Positions 1 to 7,488 of a stretch of DNA of 39,201 nt are shown piece by piece. The stretch comes from Bacillus renqingensis (GTDB taxonomy: Bacteria; Bacillota; Bacilli; Bacillales; Cytobacillaceae). The position numbers and the translations under genes were made by a program. The notes under the pieces are model-generated. The model was not told the origin of the DNA. It saw only the letters and a list, made by a program, of their open reading frames with translations, and ran no database searches. Within the stretch, counting starts at the first letter, position 1. The number at the start of each line of letters is the position of its first letter. The stretch spans positions 1 through 39,201 of the forward strand of contig NZ_JADDIU010000022.1 of NCBI RefSeq assembly GCF_016464375.1. Reading direction: 5' to 3'.

Positions 1-2
1 GG

Positions 3-194
3 ACTTTAGAAACTTGTCTTTATGAAGGGCTTGATGCCTTTATTCGTGCTCTTTTCCAGAAACCAACCCGCTCATCAAAAGGACGAAGTAAATATGATTG
101 GGAAAGAGATTTCGCTTTCATTGTACGCCAATTTGACGAAGGTGAGGTGGACCACCTAGACGACTTATCGTTTGACCCACTTTATCTCAATTAA
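3..194 (+). CDS. 3' end of an unrecognised gene (partial)
   Basis: An open frame enters from the left edge and runs 63 codons to a TAA at 192-194. The visible C-terminus is charged and aromatic, has a basic patch (KPTRSSKGRSKYDW) followed by an acidic stretch (FDEGEVDHLDDL) and ends DPLYLN. I do not recognise the family. It has no signal peptide or membrane segment in the visible part. The DNA immediately downstream carries DnaA-box sequences, so a replication or plasmid-type protein is one possibility, but that is inference from position only. Confidence 0.55.
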   Translation, partial: TLETCLYEGLDAFIRALFQKPTRSSKGRSKYDWERDFAFIVRQFDEGEVDHLDDLSFDPLYLN

Positions 195-210
195 AAGGAA
201 ATAATTTACC

Positions 211-312
211 AATTGTGGATAAGGACTACTGCTTATATCCTTATCGACCTTTTTAAATTATGGATAAAAACAATATATCAGAATATTCAGTTTTAAATTC
301 TATTATCCACAA
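211..312. promoter_or_regulatory. DnaA-box cluster
   Basis: Within about 100 AT-rich bases there are two perfect matches to the DnaA box TTATCCACA, one on the minus strand at 214-222 (read as TGTGGATAA) and one on the plus strand at 303-311. A one-mismatch copy (TTATCCATA) lies between them on the minus strand at 259-267. The perfect boxes face each other. This could be a replication-origin remnant, a DnaA-regulated promoter or a DnaA-titrating site. No dnaA or dnaN gene is visible, so this is not shown to be oriC. Confidence 0.5.
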
Positions 313-423
313 AAATCCAATTTGACAAGCTTCAAAAGTTTTTATGCAATGCTAATGTTGTCTGATAGGCGAAATATAAGTTTTATTTAACTTTTAAAAA
401 AATGAAGCTAATATGTAGTAAGA

Positions 424-789
424 TTAAGCTCGTTTTTTCGGATCCTGTTTGAAGGACAGGGGTTTAGTTCCCGTTCCAACTATCATTTTCTTAAATTGAT
501 CTGCGGTTTGTAGTTTATGGTTAAAAGAATAAAGTTTTGAAGAAACCGTAATGATCAATCCATTCGTAGACTCTACCGTGGCTTTTCCATTAAAAGTATT
601 CGTTCTTAAGATAAGATTAGGGTTAAACCACATCGTGTCATCATGTTTTGCAGATTTATTAGGAAAGACACAAATTTTATGTATGGGATTTACCATAACC
701 GGGCACATATGTTTATTACCAAGGAGCGATTTGGCCGTTTCCATTGCTCCTCTAATCAAACGTTGATTGGATGACAAGATTTTTAGCAA
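424..789 (-). pseudogene. comK: 5'-truncated comK paralogue
   Basis: The frame encodes a protein that aligns by eye with the full-length ComK at 20635-21204 in this window: it shares the blocks corresponding to GAKSILGKKMKCPIIVNP, CLFPNKS, WFNP and the SNGYSITVDSKL strand. It lacks about the first 65 residues, which in ComK include the start of the DNA-binding core. Similarity stops at the Gly codon at 748-750. From 751 outward the DNA is a family-B repeat (TCTAATCAAACG), so the first dozen codons are repeat sequence read in frame. The C-terminus is also about 15-20 residues short. It is probably a nonfunctional remnant. A short ComK-interfering product is possible but unsupported, as no convincing ribosome binding site precedes the apparent start. 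Confidence 0.8.
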
Positions 790-830
790 TTAGAGGGCTT
801 AAATTCTTAAGCGGAGGTATTTTGTCAATC
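751..830 (+). repeat. Family-B dispersed repeat, copy a
   Basis: The unit begins TCTAATCAAACGTTGATTGG and continues ATGACAAGATTTTTAGC. The same start recurs at 1008 and, slightly diverged, at 21506. The first part is built around a palindromic CAAACGTTTG core, imperfect in this copy because one T is missing. It abuts the truncated comK copy at 750/751. Family identity is by eye and the right boundary is uncertain. Confidence 0.5.
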
Positions 831-1007
831 TTTAACTAAGCGTTTGTTTTAATGTTATTTTATTAAGGTGATGATGGTAGAATTCGTCGGTTTCTGAAGG
901 ATTTGAAGTTTAACTGCAAGGACTAAACAAACGAAAACCCCATTATTCGTCATTCTTCTTTTAGGGTTCAGAGTATATATATTGGAACCACAAGGATTGT
1001 GGCGTAA

Positions 1008-1117
1008 TCTAATCAAACGTTTAATTGAATGACAGAAATTTCACGGACTAAGAGGATAGAATCCCTTAATGATAGCGTTTCTTGTACTTTTAATTAAACG
1101 TTTAATTGAATTTGAAA
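1008..1117 (+). repeat. Family-B dispersed repeat, copy b, with a half copy
   Basis: TCTAATCAAACGTTTAATTG starts a unit that continues through GAATGACAGAAATTTCACGG and TAGAATCCCTTAATGATA to about 1085. It matches copy c (21506-21582) over about 75 bases at roughly three quarters identity by eye. A second AATTAAACGTTTAATT core follows at about 1093-1108. The unit lies in a gene-poor stretch. No transposase or long open frame is associated with it. Confidence 0.55.
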
Positions 1118-1768
1118 AAAGGAAATTTTGTAGGATTTTGGTCTATTATTTTTGCATTTTTGCATTAAACGGGTAATTATTCCATAAAAAAAGGAAAGAA
1201 GCTGAATCTTTCAGTTTCTTTTGAACTGCTGTGATATTAAATATTTTGCCAGCTCCAATTATGCGAGAAATACAGTCGATGTTCTTGAGATAGTACGTAT
1301 GTTAAAGGCACTGAAACCTCCAGTAGTGAATGCTAAACTAAAGTAGACTATTTCTACTAGATAAAAATAAATCCAACTTTAGTAATTGGAGAACCATTAC
1401 CAACCATTTAAAAAAGGCATACTTTTTTCACGATAAAATTGAACTGTTAAATGCAGATATCTAGCTGAAAAGTTGAAGCAACACTTCCTTTTTGCCTGCA
1501 AGGAAGAAAAAGGACCACGTACTCTAATTATTGTTGTAGTATAAGCTTAGCGTGGCTAACAGCCTTTCTGGATTATCATGAGGTATCCTGTGCCATGAAA
1601 AGGGTATTGTGATGGGAACGAAGAAGTTCATAGAAGTTGAAAAACCTCTATGAACAGATGTTTCCATTGCAGAATTAGGGTGTGATTCCCTAACGCCATT
1701 CGCAAAATCATTGTTCGTTTTACGTGCTAAATTGAGGTTAATCCTTTTAGAACATATAGATTTCTTAC
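1118..1768. other. Gene-poor stretch with decayed coding-like fragments
   Basis: No intact gene is visible. Two short plus-strand frames look protein-like but are closed by stops: one from about 1230 to 1344 (reading KYFASSNYARNTVDVLEIV) and one from about 1452 to 1540 (reading KCRYLAEKLKQHFLFACKEE). I cannot assign either. They may be fragments of one former gene or transposase. The right end carries the hairpin annotated at 1626-1655. Confidence 0.3.
1626..1655 (-). terminator. Hairpin, probable terminator of the FAH-family gene
   Basis: GTTCATAGA at 1626-1634 pairs perfectly with TCTATGAAC at 1647-1655. After one mismatch the stem continues with GTT/AAC closed by a GAAA tetraloop. Read on the minus strand it lies about 115 bases past the stop of the FAH-family gene and is followed by a moderately T-rich stretch (TTCTTCGTT). 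The stem is strong but the T-tract is weak, so termination is likely rather than certain. Confidence 0.45.
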
Positions 1769-2647
1769 TTACTTCAAAACGTTTTTTAGTTCTCCCAGTG
1801 TGTCTATTGAGACAACCATTTCATCACCTGATTTTAACCAAACCTGCTGTTCTTTTTGATAGCCTAGAATAACCCCATCTGGTGTTCCTGTAAAAATAAT
1901 ATCACCAGGCTTTAGGGTCATATATTGCGAAATGTAACTCACTAGTGTAGCACAATTAAAAATCATGTCCCTTGTATTGCCTTTTTGGCGAATTTCCCCG
2001 TTAATCCGGCATTCAATATTTAGATTATTAGGGTCAACTTCATCGCTTGTAACAACATAGGGACCAACTGGTGCAAATCCATCTAGACTTTTTCCCAGTA
2101 ACCATTGCCCGGATCTAAATTGTAAATCACGTGCGGAGATGTCGTTACCAACACTGTAGCCAAATACATAGGACAATGCGTCCTCTTTGGATACATTTTT
2201 AGTTTCCTTTCCAATTACAACAATGAGTTCCGCTTCATAGTCCATTTGTACTGCTCCGTGAGGAATGGGGATGTTGTCTAAATGAGCAGATAATGCATTG
2301 TTAAATTTACTAAACAAAACTGGTGATGTTGGAACATCCATTTGTGCCTCTTTTGCATGGTCAATATAATTTAAGCCCACACAAATAATTTTTTCTGGAT
2401 TTGTAACTACAGGCGCAAAGTGAATTTCCTCTTTAGTAAAAAATAGTTCATTTGCTCCCTCTTTAATAGCCCGGTTCGTTATATTTTTAACCTTGGTAAG
2501 TCCATCTTTTTCTAAGATTAATTCTTGAAGATTGGCTGGTAGGGATTCTTTAAATTTTTCCCCCGCTTCTTTCATGTCTAAAATACCTAATTCAGTAGCA
2601 ACACCTAACTGTACTTTACCTTGTTTTAAAATTTGTAGTAGTTTCAT
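1769..2647 (-). CDS. Fumarylacetoacetate hydrolase (FAH) family protein
   Basis: A 292-residue cytoplasmic enzyme of the FAH superfamily, metal-dependent hydrolases or decarboxylases that act on 2,4-diketo acids and related beta-diketones. Family blocks are clear: GLNYIDHAKEA, the metal-ligand region DYEAELIVVIGKE, GNDISARDLQ, the KSLDGFAPVGP loop and FTGTPDGV near the C-terminus. The ATG at 2647 is chosen because GGGGAG lies 7-8 bases before it; an upstream in-frame GTG at 2662 overlaps that ribosome binding site. The gene is downstream of, and codirectional with, the IclR gene, and divergent from a fucO-aldolase-kdgT-uxaA operon. In that context a 2,4-diketo-3-deoxy-sugar-acid hydrolase (known for L-fuconate and L-rhamnonate routes) is a reasonable inference. 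The substrate cannot be read from sequence. Confidence 0.85.
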   Translation of the reverse strand: MKLLQILKQGKVQLGVATELGILDMKEAGEKFKESLPANLQELILEKDGLTKVKNITNRAIKEGANELFFTKEEIHFAPVVTNPEKIICVGLNYIDHAKEAQMDVPTSPVLFSKFNNALSAHLDNIPIPHGAVQMDYEAELIVVIGKETKNVSKEDALSYVFGYSVGNDISARDLQFRSGQWLLGKSLDGFAPVGPYVVTSDEVDPNNLNIECRINGEIRQKGNTRDMIFNCATLVSYISQYMTLKPGDIIFTGTPDGVILGYQKEQQVWLKSGDEMVVSIDTLGELKNVLK

Positions 2648-2740
2648 AATCTTGCTCCCCACACTTAATAAAGTATTTTTTTAACCATATTATGGAACAA
2701 TTTCGATGAATGACATAAGTAGTATTTTAGAGTTTTCAAT

Positions 2741-2762
2741 AATATTCGGTTATCGGAATATT
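2741..2762. promoter_or_regulatory. Palindrome before the FAH-family gene, candidate regulator site
   Basis: AATATTC at 2741-2747 pairs with GAATATT at 2756-2762 around CGGTTATCG-type centre bases. It lies between the IclR gene and the FAH-family gene, about 95 bases upstream of the latter's start. Operators of IclR-family proteins are commonly imperfect palindromes of this length, so it is a candidate target of the neighbouring regulator. Part of the 3' end of the IclR transcript is an alternative. Confidence 0.35.
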
Positions 2763-2780
2763 TTAAAATGAAGTAAAAAG

Positions 2781-3554
2781 TTATTCGCTATCTTTGAAAA
2801 ATCCGTAACCCATATCTTCAGATAACTCTTGACCAGCCTTTTTCAGTAAGATTAAGTATTCTTCGAGTTCCTGGTAATTCACGCGGGAGACTAAGGTCGA
2901 AATACTTATGGCAGCTAAAACCTGATTTTTATGGTTTAGGATTGGTACCGCAATGCAACGAACGTCTTGCTCATTTTCCTGGTCATCCATTGCATATCCC
3001 TGTTTACGTACCTTTTCAAGTTCCGTTTGCAATTCCGATTCTTCCATAATGGTATTCGGGGTTTGTTTTGTATATTGATATCCCTCTAATAGGCGATGAA
3101 TGTCTTCGGTTTTTTGATAGGCCAGGAGAACTTTTCCAACGGCTGTAGCATGAAGAGGGATTCCCCGCCCAATACGTGAATAAAGGATGACTGCTTTTTC
3201 TCCTTCTACTTTATCTATATAGACTCCTTCCCGGCCGTTCAGAACACCAAGGTGGGTAGTTTGTCCAGTTTTGTTCGATAAATCGATGATGTACTTCTTA
3301 GCCTCTTTCCTTATATCAATTGTACTGATAACAAAGTTACCACGCTCAGCAAGCTTCATTCCTAATTTATATTTTCCGTTTTCCGGATTCTGCTCGATAT
3401 AGTGATACTTTTGAAGAGTCTTTAATAGAGAATGAACAGTGCTTTTATTTAATTCCATCTTTTTGCTTATGCTCGTAATTTTAAGCTCAGGTGTTTGTTC
3501 ATCAAATAAATCGATAATTCGAAGAGCACGTTCAACAGATTGGATCATTGGCAT
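2781..3554 (-). CDS. IclR-family transcriptional regulator
   Basis: 257 residues, the usual length for the family. The N-terminal winged helix-turn-helix (about residues 5-65, with SISKKMELNKSTVHSLLKTL as the recognition region) is followed by the effector-binding IclR domain (about 80-250), where GREGVYIDKVEG, GRGIPLHATAVGKVLLA and the DQENEQDVRCIAVPI region typical of the family are visible. The ATG at 3554 follows GAGGGA at a 6-base spacing. IclR proteins usually control adjacent sugar-acid or aromatic catabolism genes. Here it lies between the FAH-family gene and the divergent fucO operon, so it probably controls both. The effector is likely the 2-keto-3-deoxy acid or the substrate (inference). 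Confidence 0.92.
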   Translation of the reverse strand: MPMIQSVERALRIIDLFDEQTPELKITSISKKMELNKSTVHSLLKTLQKYHYIEQNPENGKYKLGMKLAERGNFVISTIDIRKEAKKYIIDLSNKTGQTTHLGVLNGREGVYIDKVEGEKAVILYSRIGRGIPLHATAVGKVLLAYQKTEDIHRLLEGYQYTKQTPNTIMEESELQTELEKVRKQGYAMDDQENEQDVRCIAVPILNHKNQVLAAISISTLVSRVNYQELEEYLILLKKAGQELSEDMGYGFFKDSE

Positions 3555-3702
3555 GTGAAATCCCTCTTATTCTAAATTAATGTAAAGATAACGAATCATC
3601 TATAGCTACTATTATCATAGAGGTTTTACGTAAATTTAGTCATTAATATTTTTTACTTTTAACAAAACAGACACAATAAAAATATTTTTACTTAAACATC
3701 TA

Positions 3703-3762
3703 TGCTATAATTATCCCATAAAAAGTTCTATATATCAATATGGTGTTTTATATTATAAAACA
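3703..3762 (+). promoter_or_regulatory. Extended -10 promoter and 19-bp palindrome
   Basis: TGCTATAAT at 3703-3711 is an extended -10 motif with no good -35. About 30 bases downstream, TGTTTTATATTATAAAACA (3744-3762) is a palindrome with perfect 9-base arms and one central base. The arrangement fits a repressor site just inside a transcript reading towards fucO. The neighbouring IclR-type protein is the obvious candidate binder, but the site sequence differs from the palindrome at 2741-2762. Confidence 0.4.
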
Positions 3763-4337
3763 AAAAATGAATATCATAGGAAGAACGTTATGAATGATCG
3801 AGTACATATATTTAGTTTTATCCCACTGAAAGGGGATGGTTAATGAATAAGAGGATTGTACAATAAAGAAATATTTGTAAAGGGTTACAGTTGAAAAAAA
3901 AGGAATTCCCCCACTTGTATCACCATTTTCATACTTAAACTGGGACTATATGTAAAGGAGATTGGTCATTTGTAGAAGAAACTATAAAAGTACCGTTTGA
4001 CTAGTATTTAATCGCTAAATGGATGGACTTAAGAAAGAAAAGATAGTAAAAGTACTCACGGAAAAAAGGGTAAAAAATAAGGCTTTACCACATATAAAAA
4101 AAGTGTATTTGGATAGTATCTGTAAACGACAGGAATCCAATACACATTTAAAAGAAGATTATAATAATAATATAAGTGTTTAGGTTACTTTGTCTACTAT
4201 TTGACTAAATAAAGTAAGATGAAGCAGGACTGTGAAGCTAGTTAGAAAATTACGATGAATTTATCAACTTTCTTGTGAAATACTTCACAATAAGTTTAAA
4301 AAAATAATTTAAAGTTTTAAAAGGGAGAGAGTATACC
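3763..4337 (+). other. Long non-coding region before fucO with a hairpin
   Basis: About 575 bases without a credible gene. It contains a long imperfect hairpin at 4103-4145: GTGTATTTGGAT pairs with ATCCAATACAC with one bulged base, and an inner CTGT/ACAG stem closes a small loop. No T-tract follows, so it does not look like a terminator. No known riboswitch was recognised. If the promoter at 3703-3711 is used, this is a very long leader. The Fnr-type box at 4273-4290 suggests a second, closer promoter. Confidence 0.35.
4273..4290. promoter_or_regulatory. Fnr/CRP-type box upstream of fucO
   Basis: TTGTGAAATACTTCACAA has perfect 7-base arms and contains TGTGA-N6-TCACA, the established consensus for Bacillus Fnr and for CRP-family proteins. 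Its centre is 56 bases before the fucO ATG. The AT-rich TAATTT at 4305-4310 could serve as a -10. Fnr control would make sense for an oxygen-sensitive iron-dependent reductase that disposes of reducing power during fermentation. A site for another regulator is possible. Confidence 0.55.
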
Positions 4338-5519
4338 ATGTTAACACCACGTCGAATTTATTGGCCTGCCATTAATCTTGTTGGTCCCGGCAGCGTTAAA
4401 TTTATTGGAGAGGAAATCAAGAAGCTAGGATTAGGAAAAGCCTTGCTTGTTACTGACAAAGTGCTAAATCAAAATGGTGTGGTAAAGCAAATCACGGATG
4501 TCCTTGAAAAAGATTCTATTGCATTTACGATATTTGAGGATGTGAAACCAAATCCGACTACTACAAATGTCCATGATGGCTTAGCAATGTTCCAACAAGA
4601 AAATTGCGATTTCATTATTACAGTAGGTGGAGGCTCTCCACAGGATACCGGTTCAGCAATTGGAATCTTAGCTACTAACGGAGGAAATATTTCTGATTAC
4701 GAGGGAGTCGGTAAATCAAAAAATAAATCGGCGCCGATTGTTGCTATTAGCACAACTGCCGGTACAGCTGCTGAAGTAACGATTAATTATGTAATTACTA
4801 ATGAAAAACGTAAATTGAAAATGATCATGGTTGACCCGAATGCACTTCCAACCATTGCCGTAAATGACCCAGAATTAATGCTAAAAAAACCAAAAGGTCT
4901 TACAGCTGCTACCGGTTTAGATGCTCTCACCCATGCTATTGAGGGATATACAGCCAAAGGGGCCTTTGAATTATCGGATGCAATTGCCTACAAATCCATT
5001 GAACTTATTGGTAAGTACTTGGTAAAGGCAGTTGAAAATGGTTTAGATCTAGAAGCTCGTTCTGGAATGGGCTGGGGTTCTTTTATCGCAGGACTTTCTT
5101 ATTCTAATGCCGGACTTGGAATTGTACACAGTATGGCTCACCAATTGGGAGGAGAATATGACTTGCCTCACGGTGTGGCCAACGCAATGCTGCTTCCTTA
5201 TGTCATGGAATTTAACATGGATGCCTGTCCACAAAAATTTGCTGATATTGCCGGTGCATTGGGTGTCGACACAAGTACAGCTGCAACAGTTAAAGATGCA
5301 GCGATGATGGCGGTTGAAAAGGTTCGTAAGCTATCCAAAGAGGTAGGTATTCCTCCATTAAGAGATTCTGCATTCCGTCCTGAGGATGTAGAAAAATTAG
5401 CTGAACAAGCCATGAATGATGCTTGTACCGGTGCTAATCCAAAACCGGTAACCAAAGAAGATTTGATTACGATCTATATGAAGGCATACAACGATGTGCC
5501 GACAGAAATTTTATCGTAA
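4338..5519 (+). CDS. fucO: Iron-containing alcohol dehydrogenase, lactaldehyde reductase (FucO) type
   Basis: 393-residue group III alcohol dehydrogenase, strongly resembling E. coli FucO, which reduces L-lactaldehyde to 1,2-propanediol with NADH. Visible motifs: the nucleotide-binding GGGSPQDTGSAIGI (residues 97-110), STTAGTAAEVTINYVIT (138-154), and the iron ligands expected from FucO, Asp195, His199, His264 and His278 (in ATGLDALTHAIEG, VHSMAH and LPHGVANA). GGGAGAG precedes the ATG. It is the first gene of a plus-strand operon with a 2-keto-3-deoxy-acid aldolase, so its likely job is reduction of the aldehyde released by that aldolase (lactaldehyde or glyceraldehyde). An Fnr-type site lies just upstream. 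Confidence 0.88.
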   Translation: MLTPRRIYWPAINLVGPGSVKFIGEEIKKLGLGKALLVTDKVLNQNGVVKQITDVLEKDSIAFTIFEDVKPNPTTTNVHDGLAMFQQENCDFIITVGGGSPQDTGSAIGILATNGGNISDYEGVGKSKNKSAPIVAISTTAGTAAEVTINYVITNEKRKLKMIMVDPNALPTIAVNDPELMLKKPKGLTAATGLDALTHAIEGYTAKGAFELSDAIAYKSIELIGKYLVKAVENGLDLEARSGMGWGSFIAGLSYSNAGLGIVHSMAHQLGGEYDLPHGVANAMLLPYVMEFNMDACPQKFADIAGALGVDTSTAATVKDAAMMAVEKVRKLSKEVGIPPLRDSAFRPEDVEKLAEQAMNDACTGANPKPVTKEDLITIYMKAYNDVPTEILS

Positions 5520-5571
5520 TAAATAAGAAATATAGTCTAAAAAGTAAGGGCTATATACTAGGGGGATGACC

Positions 5572-6477
5572 ATGTTTAAAGGAGTTATTTCACCCGTAAT
5601 CACGATCCTCGATCAAGAAGGAAAGATTGATTTTACGGGAATGCAAGAGCACATAAATCATTTGATTCATCATAATCTTGATGGTTTGTTATTCTTAGGC
5701 AGTATGGGAGAATTCTTCGCTTTTACACAAGAAGAAAAAAAAGAGTTTATTACGTTCTGTATCGAAACGGTTAATCATCGGGTCCCAGTTTTAATTGGGA
5801 CTGGTGGGACATCAGTCGAAGAAGTAGTCGATTTAACTCGGTTTGCTGAGAATCAAGGAGCTGATGCTGCCGTCGTTATCTCACCATATTATTTTAAACT
5901 TGATGATGTAAGCATATACAACTATTATGCTGCCGTTGCTCAGTGCACGAAGCTGCCGATCATGATTTACAATTTTCCTGACAGGACGAATGTGAATCTA
6001 AGCCCTAAACTTATTCTGAGGCTTACTCAAGACTTTACCAATATTGTTGCGATTAAGGATACTATTGATAATATTTCCCATACTCGCCAACTGATTCAAA
6101 CTGTCAAATCAGTGGTGAAAGACTTTAGTGTTTTTTCTGGTTTTGACGAATATTTTATACCGAACTTAATGGCTGGCGGTGACGGGGTGATATGCGGACT
6201 TACAAACGTGTCACCGGGTCTTTTTAGCGAACTATATAAAGCATACCAGGCTGAAGATTTTACAACCGTTGTTGCTTATCAGAAAAAAATTAGCCTGCTT
6301 ATGGATGTTTATGATACTTCAACCCCTTTTATTGCTGGTATGAAGACAGCGGTATTACTCACGGGAAGAAAGATGAACCCGATGGTCAAAGCACCGGGGA
6401 CGATTTTGGATGAGCAAGGAAGGGATAAAGTAAGAAGTATTTTGGCTAAAGCTAATCTTAAAAAATTGGGGGAATAG
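5572..6477 (+). CDS. 2-keto-3-deoxy-sugar-acid aldolase, DHDPS family (YagE type)
   Basis: 301-residue class I aldolase of the dihydrodipicolinate synthase/N-acetylneuraminate lyase family. It reads very like E. coli YagE, a 2-keto-3-deoxygluconate aldolase: FLGSMGEFFAFTQEEK, VLIGTGGT, MIYNFPDRTNVNLSP with the catalytic Tyr133, and IVAIKDTIDNISHTR with the Schiff-base Lys162. The product would be pyruvate plus an aldehyde. Start at 5572 rather than 5566: the GGGGG run abuts the first ATG but is well spaced from the second. It lies 52 bases after fucO and 3 bases before kdgT. True dihydrodipicolinate synthase is less likely given the similarity and the catabolic neighbours. Confidence 0.88.
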   Translation: MFKGVISPVITILDQEGKIDFTGMQEHINHLIHHNLDGLLFLGSMGEFFAFTQEEKKEFITFCIETVNHRVPVLIGTGGTSVEEVVDLTRFAENQGADAAVVISPYYFKLDDVSIYNYYAAVAQCTKLPIMIYNFPDRTNVNLSPKLILRLTQDFTNIVAIKDTIDNISHTRQLIQTVKSVVKDFSVFSGFDEYFIPNLMAGGDGVICGLTNVSPGLFSELYKAYQAEDFTTVVAYQKKISLLMDVYDTSTPFIAGMKTAVLLTGRKMNPMVKAPGTILDEQGRDKVRSILAKANLKKLGE

Positions 6478-6480
6478 TGA

Positions 6481-7464
6481 ATGCATATTATGAAGGCGGT
6501 TCAGAAGATTCCCGGTGGGATGATGGTTGTACCATTGCTTATAGCAGCTGTTATTAATACGTTTTTTCCTCAGGCTCTGAAGATTGGGTCGTTTACAACG
6601 GCAACTTTCTCCAATGTAGCCGCGGCAACATTTGTTGGAATGCAGCTCTTTTTCATCGGAGCGAATCTAAAAGTCAAAGAAGCTCCTGAGGTTCTCAAAC
6701 GCGGCACCGTGCTACTGATTTCTAAATATTTAGCTGGGGCGCTTTTAGGTCTTTTAGTTGCTAAAGTCTTTGGAACGGCAGGATTTCTAGGAGTGTCTGC
6801 CTTAGCAATTATTGCTTCTGTAACCGGTTCAAATGGAAGTCTTTACTTGGCACTAATGGGTGAGTACGGAGAACCTAAAGATCTTGCTGCCCAAGGAATT
6901 CTCAATATTCATGATGGACCGTTTCTTGCACTACTAACGTTGGGGGCTACTGGGTTGGCTAATATCCCTTTAATGGCGCTGTTTGCGGCAATCGTACCAT
7001 TGCTTATCGGATTTATTTTAGGAAATCTTGATAAGGATATTTCGAAATTTTTTGCCCCTGGTGTCAGCTTAGTTATTCCTTTCATTGGTTTTGCCATTGG
7101 TGCAGGTATCAATCTTAGCAGCATTTTTAAGGCAGGTGCAAGCGGAATTGTACTGGCAGCCATGGTTTTCTTTATCGGGGGCGGATTTGCAATTCTTGGA
7201 GACAAGTTCATCAATCGCCGTCCCGGCTATGCAGGCGCTGCGATTTCAAGTGCAGCTGGCAATACCATTGCTACACCAGCTGCAGTAGCCTTAATTGATC
7301 ACTCTTATCAACCATATGTTGCTGCTGCAACAACGCAAATTGCCGCTGCCGTTGTTATTACTGCGATTGTTACCCCGATGCTGGTAGGGTGGATTGCTAA
7401 AAAATTTGGCAGTCCGAAATATGATATGGAGCAAAATCAGCAGTTGAATACTACCTCAGCTTAA
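6481..7464 (+). CDS. kdgT: 2-keto-3-deoxygluconate permease, KdgT family
   Basis: 327-residue membrane protein of about ten hydrophobic segments. It matches KdgT in its opening (KIPGGMMVVPLLIAAVINT), in GNLDKDISKFF after a transmembrane pair, in IPFIGFAIGAGINL and in the late AAISSAAGNTIATPAAVALI segment. KdgT family proteins import 2-keto-3-deoxygluconate by proton symport. GGGGG lies 8 bases before the ATG. The gene follows the aldolase by 3 bases, so uptake of the aldolase substrate or of a related aldonate is the natural reading. No odd features. Confidence 0.9.
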   Translation: MHIMKAVQKIPGGMMVVPLLIAAVINTFFPQALKIGSFTTATFSNVAAATFVGMQLFFIGANLKVKEAPEVLKRGTVLLISKYLAGALLGLLVAKVFGTAGFLGVSALAIIASVTGSNGSLYLALMGEYGEPKDLAAQGILNIHDGPFLALLTLGATGLANIPLMALFAAIVPLLIGFILGNLDKDISKFFAPGVSLVIPFIGFAIGAGINLSSIFKAGASGIVLAAMVFFIGGGFAILGDKFINRRPGYAGAAISSAAGNTIATPAAVALIDHSYQPYVAAATTQIAAAVVITAIVTPMLVGWIAKKFGSPKYDMEQNQQLNTTSA

Positions 7465-7488
7465 TTTAAATGGAAAGGAAGAACTATT

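Noticed and set aside
551..766. Plus-strand open frame opposite the comK fragment
   Set aside because: It is the complement of the ComK-like coding frame and shows no family features.
4117..4132. Possible cre site in the fucO leader
   Set aside because: TGTAAACGACAGGA fits only the left half of the consensus, and it is better explained as the inner part of a hairpin.
5049..5455. Several open frames inside fucO on both strands
   Set aside because: They are shadows of the well-conserved FucO coding frame and lack ribosome binding sites.
5566..5571. Upstream ATG of the aldolase gene
   Set aside because: It directly abuts the GGGGG ribosome binding site. The ATG at 5572 has proper spacing and matches the family N-terminus.
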